Assembly: GCA_900543325.1 (NCBI GenBank)
Contig: UQQU01000024.1
Coordinates: 1 to 42,613 of the forward strand
Direction: 5' to 3'
DNA from: an uncultured Clostridium sp.
GTDB lineage: Bacteria; Bacillota; Clostridia; Clostridiales; Clostridiaceae
DNA length: 42,613 bases
Below the pieces are notes generated by a model. It did not search any database. It saw only the letters and a list, made by a program, of their open reading frames with translations, and had not been told where the DNA came from. Position numbers and translations under genes: made by a program. This document shows, piece after piece, positions 8,289 through 15,533 of the stretch; position 1 is the first letter of the stretch, and each line of letters starts with the position of its first letter.

Positions 8289-8545
8289 AGACTATGATTA
8301 GGATAAGTACTTTTGTTTATTCTTTTAAGAGAGTGACTGTTTGGTGTGAAGTCATAAGATAACTTAAGGAAAATCACCTAGGAGTTTGAGGCTGAAAGTT
8401 TTTTACGATTAAGTTATCACGTTAGCCCGCGTTAAGGGATAGGATATGAAAGTATCTGAATTATGACTCATAGTATAATTATGGGTTTATTAACCTTAGG
8501 TGGTATAGCGAATTCACTTCGTCCTTTTGGGATGAAGTTTTTTTT
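8289..8545 (+). promoter_or_regulatory. T-box leader (tRNA-Ile sensing) of ileS
   Basis: The order of parts is that of T-box leaders: AGAGAG (about 8329), a distal hairpin GTGACT/AGTCAT with GGTGTGA in its loop, the specifier region, and the T-box sequence AGGTGGTATAGCG (8498-8510). A terminator follows: ACTTCGTCC/GGATGAAGT and a T-run. The best specifier is AUC at 8373-8375, because in all three leaders in this window the right codon lies three bases ahead of a TAGGAG/TTGGAG/TCTGAG block. Another AUC at 8454-8456 sits in a later small hairpin. Uncharged tRNA-Ile should favour read-through into ileS. Confidence 0.92.
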
Positions 8546-8549
8546 ATTT

Positions 8550-8619
8550 AAGTGATCTTCCAAATTTTAATTTGGTAAGGAGAACTTACTCATTTCACGA
8601 TAGGAGAAGGAGTTTCATT
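8550..8619 (+). repeat. Two-hairpin repeated element, copy A (ileS leader)
   Basis: Starts AAGTGA directly behind the T-run of the ileS leader terminator. Stem 1 pairs TCTT with AGGA and CCAAATT with AATTTGG; GAACTTAC follows; stem 2 pairs ACTC (8588-8591) with GAGT (8610-8613); the 3' end is TTTCATT. The same layout recurs at 22146-22218 and 41497-41573 with different but still paired stem bases. It lies in the ileS mRNA leader before the ribosome binding site. Confidence 0.65.
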
Positions 8620-8692
8620 AAATAAAGAATTAAAATATGTCTTTAAGATAATAATTTTAATAATTAATAAACGTAGAGAAAGGAGAATTCTT

Positions 8693-11600
8693 ATGTACAA
8701 AAAAGTAGAATTACCAAATGGTTTTGTTGGTCTTGAAAAAGAAGTAGCAAATCTTTGGACTGCAAGAAATGTTATAAAAAAGAATTTTGATATGAATCAA
8801 GATGGTGAATACTTCACTTTCTATGATGGGCCACCAACAGCAAATGGTAGACCACACGTTGGACACGTGTTAACAAGAGTTATGAAGGATATTATCCCAA
8901 GATACAAAGTTATGAAGGGATATAAAGTTATAAGAAAAGCTGGATGGGATACTCACGGTCTTCCTGTAGAACTTGAAATAGAAAAGAAGCTTGGTATTTC
9001 AGGTAAGGAGCAAATCGAAGAGTACGGTGTAGAAAAGTTCGTTAAAGAATGTAAAGAAAGCGTATTTACCTATGTAAGTATGTGGGAAAAAATGACTAAT
9101 CAAATTGGTTATTGGGTTGATATGGAAAATCCATATGTAACTTATCACAATCCATATATTGAATCAGTTTGGTGGGCATTAAAACAAATGTGGGATAAAG
9201 GTCTTTTATATGAAGGACATAAAGTAATGCCATACTGCCCAAGATGTGGTACTGCATTATCATCTCATGAAGTTGCACAAGGATATAAAGACGTTAAGGA
9301 TTTAACTTGTGTTGCTAAATTTAAGGTTGAAGGAGAAGACAACAAGTACATATTAGCTTGGACAACAACTCCTTGGACATTACCTTCAAACTTAGCTTTA
9401 TGTATAAACAAAGCTTATACATATATAGAAGCAAAAGTTGGAGATGAAATATTAATATTAGCTAAAGACTTAGCTGATAAAGTTTTAGGAGAAGACTATG
9501 AAATAGTTAGAGAATTCCCTGGAACTGAACTTTTAGGAACTAAATATGAGCAATTAATGCCTTTCGGTAAAGTAGAAGGAAAAGCTTTCGAAGTAATTCA
9601 TGGTGACTATGTTACTTTATCAGATGGTACAGGTATAGTTCATATAGCACCTGCATATGGTGAAGACGATAGCTTAGTGGCTAAAGCCAATGGAATTACT
9701 TTCATTAACTTAGTTGATAGAGAAGGTAGATTCGTAGAAGAAGTTACTCCATGGGCTGGAAAGTTCGTTAAAAAATGTGATGAAAGCATTTGTAAGTGGT
9801 TAGAAGAAAATAATAAATTATTTAAAGCTGAAAAACACTTACACTCATATCCACATTGTTGGAGATGTGACACACCACTTCTTTATTATCCAAAGGAAAG
9901 CTGGTTTGTTGCCATGACAACATTAAGAGATAAGCTTTTAGAAAATAATAATAAGATCAACTGGTACCCTGATAATATTAGAACTGGTAGATTTGGTAAG
10001 TTCTTAGAAAATGTTATCGACTGGGGTATTTCAAGAGATAGATATTGGGGAACTCCACTTCCAATTTGGAATTGTGAATGCGGACATAAAGAATGTATAG
10101 GAAGTATTGCAGAACTTAAGGAAAAGGGAATTAATGTTCCAGAAGATATCGAATTACACAAACCATATATAGATAATGTTCATTTAAAATGTGAAAAATG
10201 TGGTAAGGAAATGACTAGAACTGGTGAAGTTATTGACTGTTGGTTCGATTCAGGTTCAATGCCATTCGCACAATTACATTATCCATTTGAAAATAAAGAA
10301 TTATTTGAACAAAACTATCCAGCTCAATTTATATCAGAAGCTGTTGACCAAACAAGAGGATGGTTCTATACTTTATTAGCAATATCAACTGCTATATTTG
10401 ATAGAAATCCATTTGAAAACTGTATAGTTTTAGGTCACGTTCTTGACAAGAAGGGCTTAAAGATGTCAAAATCTAAAGGAAATGTTGTAGATCCATTTGA
10501 TGTATTAGATGCACAAGGTGCTGATGCAACAAGATGGCACTTCTATACTGCAAGTGCTCCATGGTTACCAACAAGATTCTCTATAGATGACGTTGGAGAA
10601 GCCGGAAGAAAATTCATGGGGACATTATGGAATGTTTATTCATTCTACGTGTTATATGCTGAATTAGATCAATTTAATCCATTAAAGTATAATGATTTCG
10701 TATCAGAAAATGTAATGGATAAATGGGTTATGTCAAAACTTAATACATTAGTTAAAGATGTTGACTCTATGTTAAACTCATACCAAATAACTCAAGCAGC
10801 ATTAGCTATTGAAGATTTTACAGATGAATTATCTAACTGGTATGTAAGAAGAAATAGAGGAAGATATTGGTCTGAAGAATTAACTGATGATAAGATAGGT
10901 GCTTATGTAACTTTATACAAAGTATTAACAACTTTAATTAAAGTAGCAGCTCCATTTGTTCCATTTATAACAGAAAACATTTATCAAAACTTAGTAGTTG
11001 GATTAGATGAAAATGCTCCAGAAAGCATTCACTTATGTAGCTGGCCAGAAGTTAATGAAAATGCTATAGATAAGAACTTAGAAAAAGAAATGGACTTAGC
11101 TTATACAATAGTTAAACTTGGAAGAAGTGCAAGAAATGGTGCTAACATTAAGAATAGACAGCCACTTTCTAAGATGCTAGTTTCTACAGATTCACTTCCA
11201 GAATATTATGGAGAAATAATAACAGATGAGTTAAATATAAAAGCAGTTGAATTTGGTGCTGATCTTTCTACTCATGTTAACTTTGAAATTAAGCCAAACC
11301 TACCAGTGTTAGGAAGAGCTTATGGTAAGTTAATACCTGGAATAAGAAGAGAAATAGCAGCAAGAAATCAAATGGAATTAGCTCAAACTATTCAAAATGG
11401 TGGAGTTGTTGTTATTAATGTTGATGGAACAGAAATTGAATTAAATAAGGAAAACTTATTAGTTACTATGCAAGGGTTAGAGGGTTATGCATTTGCTGGT
11501 GAAGGTTCAATTGGTGTTGTTTTAGATACTCATATTTCTGAAGAGCTTAGAGAAGAAGGTCACTTAAGAGAAATAATTTCTAAGATTCAAAATATGAGAA

Positions 11601-11803
11601 AAGATAAAGGGTTTGAGGTTGCAGACAAGATTAAATTATATGTAGCAGATAACGAAATGCTATTAGATGTAATTAAAAAGTTTGCTGAGGTTATTAAGAA
11701 GGAAACCTTAACCCAAGAAATAGTTTACAATGAGGAAGCTAATTATACTGAAACAGTTATAAACGGTGAAAAGCTAAATATGACTGTAGAAGTTATTAAA
11801 TAA
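8693..11803 (+). CDS. ileS: Isoleucyl-tRNA synthetase, type 2 (IleRS2-like)
   Basis: The 1036-residue class I synthetase charges tRNA-Ile. The HIGH motif is HVGH (residues 55-58) within GPPTANGRPHVGH, and KMSKS is at 590-594 (KMSKSKGN). TTPWTLPSNLA marks the CP1 editing domain (about 229-239), and CPRCG and CDTPLL lie in the central zinc-like regions. AGWDTHGLPVELEIEKKLGI and the length above 1000 residues fit the eukaryote-like IleRS2 branch rather than the shorter IleRS1. IleRS2 enzymes are known for low mupirocin sensitivity; that trait is an inference here. The ATG follows AAAGGAG. Expression is set by the T-box leader upstream. Confidence 0.95.
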   Translation: MYKKVELPNGFVGLEKEVANLWTARNVIKKNFDMNQDGEYFTFYDGPPTANGRPHVGHVLTRVMKDIIPRYKVMKGYKVIRKAGWDTHGLPVELEIEKKLGISGKEQIEEYGVEKFVKECKESVFTYVSMWEKMTNQIGYWVDMENPYVTYHNPYIESVWWALKQMWDKGLLYEGHKVMPYCPRCGTALSSHEVAQGYKDVKDLTCVAKFKVEGEDNKYILAWTTTPWTLPSNLALCINKAYTYIEAKVGDEILILAKDLADKVLGEDYEIVREFPGTELLGTKYEQLMPFGKVEGKAFEVIHGDYVTLSDGTGIVHIAPAYGEDDSLVAKANGITFINLVDREGRFVEEVTPWAGKFVKKCDESICKWLEENNKLFKAEKHLHSYPHCWRCDTPLLYYPKESWFVAMTTLRDKLLENNNKINWYPDNIRTGRFGKFLENVIDWGISRDRYWGTPLPIWNCECGHKECIGSIAELKEKGINVPEDIELHKPYIDNVHLKCEKCGKEMTRTGEVIDCWFDSGSMPFAQLHYPFENKELFEQNYPAQFISEAVDQTRGWFYTLLAISTAIFDRNPFENCIVLGHVLDKKGLKMSKSKGNVVDPFDVLDAQGADATRWHFYTASAPWLPTRFSIDDVGEAGRKFMGTLWNVYSFYVLYAELDQFNPLKYNDFVSENVMDKWVMSKLNTLVKDVDSMLNSYQITQAALAIEDFTDELSNWYVRRNRGRYWSEELTDDKIGAYVTLYKVLTTLIKVAAPFVPFITENIYQNLVVGLDENAPESIHLCSWPEVNENAIDKNLEKEMDLAYTIVKLGRSARNGANIKNRQPLSKMLVSTDSLPEYYGEIITDELNIKAVEFGADLSTHVNFEIKPNLPVLGRAYGKLIPGIRREIAARNQMELAQTIQNGGVVVINVDGTEIELNKENLLVTMQGLEGYAFAGEGSIGVVLDTHISEELREEGHLREIISKIQNMRKDKGFEVADKIKLYVADNEMLLDVIKKFAEVIKKETLTQEIVYNEEANYTETVINGEKLNMTVEVIK

Positions 11804-11821
11804 TTATAGCTTTATTACAGA

Positions 11822-11856
11822 GGGTAGGGATTAAGTAATAATTCCTACCCTTTTTT
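11822..11856 (+). terminator. Terminator of ileS
   Basis: GGGTAGGGATT pairs with AATTCCTACCC, followed by TTTTTT. Confidence 0.88.
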
Positions 11857-11916
11857 CAAACACTAATATTATAGCTTAAATTATGAATTATTAAGTGTAA
11901 AAAGTAAGCAAACTCA

Positions 11917-11945
11917 TTGTATTAATTAGGGAAAAAAGGTATAAT
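11917..11945 (+). promoter_or_regulatory. Sigma-A-type promoter of the CcpA-like gene
   Basis: TTGTAT (11917-11922), a 17-base spacer and TATAAT (11940-11945), about 27 bases before the ribosome binding site. Confidence 0.65.
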
Positions 11946-11978
11946 TAATAATTAAAATGAAAATGGAGTGATGTTGAT

Positions 11979-12977
11979 ATGGCTACTTCTATAAAAGATG
12001 TTGCTAGGGAAGCTGGCGTTTCAATAGCTACGGTATCTAGAGTATTAAATGATATAGATGTTGTTAATGAAGATACTAAAAAAAAGGTATTAGATGCTAT
12101 TAAAAAGCTGGGATATAGACCAAACATTGTAGCGAGAAGTTTAAAGACACAAAGAACAAAAACCGTTGGAATATTAGTTCCTGATATTTCAAGTGGATTC
12201 TATCCAGAGATAGTTAGAGGAGCAGAGGATGTTGCAAATATTTATGATTATAATGTGATATTATGTAACTCAGATTTTGACTATGATAAGGAAAAAGATT
12301 ACTTAAGAGTGCTTAAGGAAAAAATGGTTGATGGTGTTATCTATATGAGTTCTTGTTTAGAAGAAGAAACTCTAGATATAATAAATGAATTAGATTTAAA
12401 AACAGTTCTTGCAGAGTCTAAGGATAAAGAAGGTAGACTACCAAGTGTAATTATTGATAATATACAAGCATCATATGATGCAACAAAGAGTTTAATTAAT
12501 AACGGATTAAAGAATATTGCTTTTGTTGGTATTAACAAAGGTGCTGCTAATGCTTGGGGAGAAAGACATAAGGGTTATGAAAAGGCATTAGAAGAAAGTG
12601 GTCTTTCTATTGATGAAGATTTAGAATTCTTTAAAGATTTGAAAGTTAAGAGTGGATATAAAGCCGTTGAAAGCTTCTTGGCTACTGGTAAAAAGTTTGA
12701 TGGAGTAGTATGTTCATCTGATGAAATTGCCATTGGTGTAATTAATGCGTTAAGAGAAAATGGTATAAAAGTTCCTGAAGACGTAAGTGTAATAGGATTT
12801 AATGATAATGCTGTTGCATCTTACTTCTATCCTAAAATAACTACAGTTAAGCAACCAAGTTATGATATGGGATCAGTTGCAATGAGAATGCTTATTAAAA
12901 TATTAAATAATAAACCTTTAGAGCAAGATCAATATGTATTAGATTATAAATTAATAAAAAGAGAAAGCTCTAAATAG
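11979..12977 (+). CDS. ccpA: LacI-family transcriptional regulator, CcpA-like
   Basis: The 332-residue protein has an N-terminal LacI helix-turn-helix (SIKDVAREAGVSIATVSRVLN, about residues 4-23) and the hinge helix RPNIVARSLKTQ (about 47-58). A periplasmic-binding-protein-like effector domain follows: VGILVPDISSGFYPEIVRGAE, then VDGVIYMS, and GFNDNAVASYFYPKITTVKQP near 270-290. The DNA-binding region and the PEIVRGAEDVA stretch are those of clostridial catabolite control protein CcpA, which works with HPr(Ser-P) on cre sites. The symbol is given on that resemblance; another LacI paralogue cannot be fully ruled out. The ATG follows a GGAGTG-type site. Its own promoter and terminator make it a single gene. 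Confidence 0.8.
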   Translation: MATSIKDVAREAGVSIATVSRVLNDIDVVNEDTKKKVLDAIKKLGYRPNIVARSLKTQRTKTVGILVPDISSGFYPEIVRGAEDVANIYDYNVILCNSDFDYDKEKDYLRVLKEKMVDGVIYMSSCLEEETLDIINELDLKTVLAESKDKEGRLPSVIIDNIQASYDATKSLINNGLKNIAFVGINKGAANAWGERHKGYEKALEESGLSIDEDLEFFKDLKVKSGYKAVESFLATGKKFDGVVCSSDEIAIGVINALRENGIKVPEDVSVIGFNDNAVASYFYPKITTVKQPSYDMGSVAMRMLIKILNNKPLEQDQYVLDYKLIKRESSK

Positions 12978-12979
12978 GT

Positions 12980-13029
12980 AATTAACTATCTTTAATTTAA
13001 AATAAAATTAAAGATAGTTAATTTTTTTT
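12980..13029 (+). terminator. Terminator of the CcpA-like gene
   Basis: AATTAACTATCTTTAATTT (12980-12998) pairs perfectly with 13005-13023, and a run of eight T follows. Confidence 0.9.
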
Positions 13030-13040
13030 ACAAAGATACA

Positions 13041-13069
13041 TTGAAATAATAGGAAAAAAATGATATAAT
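13041..13069 (+). promoter_or_regulatory. Strong sigma-A promoter of the orphan RNA
   Basis: TTGAAA (13041-13046), exactly 17 bases, then TATAAT (13064-13069). It sits only 12 bases after the preceding terminator and drives no protein gene on this strand before a second terminator. Confidence 0.75.
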
Positions 13070-13075
13070 TGAAGT

Positions 13076-13262
13076 AATTTGATAACGTTTACTAATGGCG
13101 GTTATTTCTAAGTTGGGTACACAATCAATTAGGTATAGGTAATATTATTGAGAATTTTAAAATTAAAATATAGGGGAAGTTATCAAATAAAAATATAAAA
13201 TAATTGCTATGTTAGTAAGTAGAATAAAAGAGGATAGATTAACTATCCTCTTTTATTCTATT
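13076..13262 (+). ncRNA. Orphan structured RNA gene, family not identified
   Basis: A transcript of about 185 nt is bounded by the promoter at 13041-13069 and a 17-bp perfect hairpin (13221-13237 with 13243-13259). Near its 5' end ATTTGATAAC (13077-13086) pairs perfectly with GTTATCAAAT (13179-13188), closing an internal region of 92 nt that can branch further and that contains GGCGG, GGGTAC and GGGGAAG islands in otherwise AT-rich sequence. There is no open frame with a ribosome binding site. The layout (closed multi-branched domain, linker, terminator) resembles a riboswitch without a downstream gene or a free-standing RNA such as raiA or 6S. I cannot assign a family from memory. Confidence 0.65.
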
Positions 13263-13263
13263 A

Positions 13264-13449
13264 TTAAAGTATTCCTTCAGTCTTTAATAAGTTTTCTAAT
13301 TTTTGTACTTTTTCTGTTAAAGTTATAAATTTTTCTTTTATTATATTATTTTTTTCATTTCCTTCACTAATACAGTTTTCCATTTCTTCTACAGCTTTTA
13401 ATGCATCATCAATATCTTTTTGAGCTAATTTTAAGTTTGATTCTTTCAT
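13264..13449 (-). CDS. Small coiled-coil protein of unknown function
   Basis: The 61-residue protein is highly charged and helical, with heptad-like spacing of I, L, V and M from about residue 5 to 58 (LKLAQKDIDDALKAVEEM, then KFITLTEKVQKLENLLK). It has no signal peptide and no cysteine pattern beyond a single Cys. The start is the ATG at 13449 behind AAAGGAGATA; a longer frame reaching 13494 lacks a site. It converges on the orphan RNA and shares the hairpin at 13221-13259 as a bidirectional terminator. The function is unknown; the coiled coil suggests a protein-binding or oligomeric role. Confidence 0.65.
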   Translation of the reverse strand: MKESNLKLAQKDIDDALKAVEEMENCISEGNEKNNIIKEKFITLTEKVQKLENLLKTEGIL

Positions 13450-13658
13450 AGACGTATCTCCTTTGTTAGGTAAATAAAAAATGTAAAAAAACACTTTCTT
13501 ATAAATACGAAGGTATACCCTCGGTGTAACATAAACTTACTAAATTAATATTTATAGTTTTTCAGTTAAACTTATGTTGATATCTTTATCCTATCACTAA
13601 TAAATAGGCGTTGCAAGGCATATATTGTAAAGAAAAAATAAATAGGGGGAAATAGAGA

Positions 13659-14234
13659 ATGATTAACTATATATGGTTTGTAATGATTTTTCTGGGATTA
13701 GTGGTTGGAATATTTACTGGAAATGGTGAAGGTATTTCTAATGCAATAATAGGTTCTATTGATACTACAGTTACATTTATTATAGGACTTGTCGGATTAA
13801 TGTGTTTTTGGTGTGGGGTTATGAAAGTTGCACAAAATAGTGGATTTACAGAAAAATTAGCTAAGTTTATGAAACCTATATTAAAACTTATATTTAAAGA
13901 TGCAGCTAAAGATGAAAAGGCTTTAGGAGCTATAGTTATGAACATAACAGCAAATATGATGGGGCTTGGAAATGCAGCAACGCCTTTTGGAATTAAAGCT
14001 ATGGAAGAAATGGATAGATTAAATACTGAAAAAGGTGTAGCTAGTAATGATATGGCATTATTTCTAGTGTTAAATGCTGCTTGTATTCAGTTAGTTCCAT
14101 CAACAGTATTATCTATAAGAGCAGCAGCAGGTTCTTCAAATCCAGGATCAATAATACTTCCAGCAATAATATCAACTGGTATAGCAGCAATTGTTGGTGT
14201 TATTTGCTGTAAAATTTTACAAAGATATTTTTAG
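13659..14234 (+). CDS. spmA: Spore maturation protein A
   Basis: The 191-residue membrane protein has about four to five hydrophobic segments. It contains the nucleoside-recognition (Gate) type pattern NITANMMGLGNAATPFGIKAM (key residues N, G-L-G-N, P, G near 89-109), which is characteristic of SpmA. In Bacillus and Clostridium, SpmA and SpmB are needed for full dehydration of the spore core. The start ATG follows AGGGGGAAAT. The gene precedes spmB by 18 bases. A CATATATTG box at about 13620 with a poor upstream partner might be a sporulation-sigma promoter, but I could not settle it. Confidence 0.92.
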   Translation: MINYIWFVMIFLGLVVGIFTGNGEGISNAIIGSIDTTVTFIIGLVGLMCFWCGVMKVAQNSGFTEKLAKFMKPILKLIFKDAAKDEKALGAIVMNITANMMGLGNAATPFGIKAMEEMDRLNTEKGVASNDMALFLVLNAACIQLVPSTVLSIRAAAGSSNPGSIILPAIISTGIAAIVGVICCKILQRYF

Positions 14235-14252
14235 AATTATGGGGGTACTAAG

Positions 14253-14777
14253 ATGTTTAGCTATATAACTAAAAGTATTATTCCTATAATAGTTTTAATT
14301 ATTATAACTTATGGAATGATAAAAGGTAGAAAGGTATATGATTGGTTTATTGAAGGAGCAAAGGAAGGTTTAAAGGTGTGCTTAAATATTTTTCCTTATC
14401 TTTTAGCCATGATAATAGCTGTGCAAATATTTAGAGAAGCTAATCTTTTGGATATGTTAAATAATGCAATTGAGCCACTTTGTAAGCTAATAGGTTTGCC
14501 GAAAGAAGTTGTTCCGTTAGTTTTGATTAAACCTCTTTCTGGTAGTGGAGCAATGGGGATTTTTACTGATATTTTAAAAAATTACGGTGCTGATTCTATT
14601 ATAGGTTTAATAGCTTCAGTAATTATGGGAACTACAGAGACAATATTTTATACTGTAACTGTATATTTTGGAGCTGTTAAAATAAAGAAAACACGTCATA
14701 CAGTCTGGGCTGCAATAATGGCAGATATGACTGCAATTATTATGGCAATACTTATGGTAAAACTTTTAATATTGTAA
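14253..14777 (+). CDS. spmB: Spore maturation protein B
   Basis: The 174-residue membrane protein has four to five hydrophobic segments and the second Gate-type pattern LIKPLSGSGAMGIFTDILKN (about residues 91-110). The strongly conserved ETIFYTVTVYFGAV near the C-terminus is typical of SpmB. It acts with SpmA in the sporulation-specific membrane, and the pair is normally cotranscribed. An ATGGGGGTACTAAG site precedes the ATG. No classical terminator with a T-run follows; instead the repeat and hairpin region at 14805-14963 begins 28 bases downstream. Confidence 0.92.
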   Translation: MFSYITKSIIPIIVLIIITYGMIKGRKVYDWFIEGAKEGLKVCLNIFPYLLAMIIAVQIFREANLLDMLNNAIEPLCKLIGLPKEVVPLVLIKPLSGSGAMGIFTDILKNYGADSIIGLIASVIMGTTETIFYTVTVYFGAVKIKKTRHTVWAAIMADMTAIIMAILMVKLLIL

Positions 14778-14804
14778 CATTTGAAATATATTGCTTATTT
14801 CCCA

Positions 14805-14865
14805 CACCTTATAGTTAACGACTCCTGCTACAAATTTGTATGACAAGTCGTTAACTTTTAAGGTG
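14805..14865 (+). repeat. Long hairpin downstream of spmB
   Basis: CACCTTA plus AGTTAACGACT (14805-14823) pairs with AGTCGTTAACT plus TAAGGTG (14846-14865), a stem of about 18 bp. The loop itself contains the palindrome TACAAATTTGTA (14829-14840). No T-run follows, so it does not look like an ordinary terminator. Confidence 0.7.
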
Positions 14866-14889
14866 GCTACGTAGAAAATTGTATCTTTT

Positions 14890-14963
14890 AGCTTAAGAGC
14901 CAGTGATAGAGAATATCATTAATTTTCGTTATCACGGCCTTCAAGCTCCAACGAATAATTTAG
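14890..14963 (+). repeat. Dispersed repeat, copy 2, with imperfect hairpin
   Basis: 14890-14908 pairs imperfectly with 14930-14947; the core is GCC(A)GTGATA with TATCACGGC. The loop and 3' half (14911-14963) repeat the sequence at 27-79 (46 of 53 positions identical). Together with the hairpin at 14805-14865 it fills most of the gap between spmB and the ACT-domain gene. Confidence 0.7.
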
Positions 14964-15052
14964 AATTAAGGGGATAATATGTAAAATTTTTAATGCACTG
15001 TAAAGACTTTGGAGTTATAATATTACTAAAATAAATCGAATGGAGAATGATT

Positions 15053-15493
15053 ATGGGGGAAGATAAATTTTACATTGTAAATGAAAGATCATTACCAGAG
15101 ATATTTAAAAAGGTAATTGAGGTAAAAGAGAATATTGAACTTGGTAATGCAAAGGATATAAGTGAAGCCATAAAATTAGTTGGAATTAGTAGAAGTACAT
15201 ATTATAAGTATAAAGATGACGTATTTCCAATGGCACAAGATATGCAATCTAAGAAGGTAACATTAATATTATTAATGACACATAAGTCAGGTACTCTATC
15301 TAAGGTATTAGATTGTATAGCATTTTATAAAGGCAATATATTAACCATAAACCAAGATATTCCAATAAATTTATCGGCTAATGTTACAGTTACTATTGAT
15401 ATTTCTCATATGGAGAAAAGCGTTAGTCAATTAGCAGCAAGGTTAAACTCTTTACCGAATGTTAGAAATGTTAAATTATTAGCAGCAGAATAA
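15053..15493 (+). CDS. ACT-domain protein, PheB-like (UPF0735)
   Basis: The protein of about 146 residues has an N-terminal helical part with a helix-turn-helix look (ISEAIKLVGISRSTYYKYKD, about residues 40-59) and a C-terminal ACT domain (TLILLMTHKSGTLSKVLDCIA, then ILTINQDIPI and VTVTIDISHME). This is the build of the UPF0735 family, sometimes called PheB after its position next to pheA in some genomes. A regulatory, amino-acid-sensing role is likely, but the ligand is unknown. I take the ATG at 15053, seven bases after GGAG; the ATG at 15047 is too near that site. The peptidase gene follows after 40 bases. Confidence 0.85.
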   Translation: MGEDKFYIVNERSLPEIFKKVIEVKENIELGNAKDISEAIKLVGISRSTYYKYKDDVFPMAQDMQSKKVTLILLMTHKSGTLSKVLDCIAFYKGNILTINQDIPINLSANVTVTIDISHMEKSVSQLAARLNSLPNVRNVKLLAAE

Positions 15494-15533
15494 TAAAAAG
15501 TAATCCTAAAATATTATAAAAGGAGATAGGGCT

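Noticed and set aside
8454..8456. AUC at 8454-8456 as the ileS specifier
   Set aside because: It sits in a small hairpin (GATA/TATC) late in the leader; 8373-8375 has the same position relative to the GGAG block as in metG and asnS.
9640..10161. Open frames of 77 and 91 codons on the minus strand opposite ileS
   Set aside because: They lie wholly inside a well-conserved gene, have no ribosome binding site, and their composition is that of a shadow frame.
13606..13640. CATATATTG box before spmA as a sigma-E or sigma-K promoter
   Set aside because: The -10 is reasonable but no convincing -35 lies at the right distance.
14853..14870. TTTTAAGGTGGCTACG as the T-box sequence of a fourth T-box leader
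   Set aside because: No stem I features, no specifier and no terminator follow; the bases are part of a long hairpin with 14805-14811.
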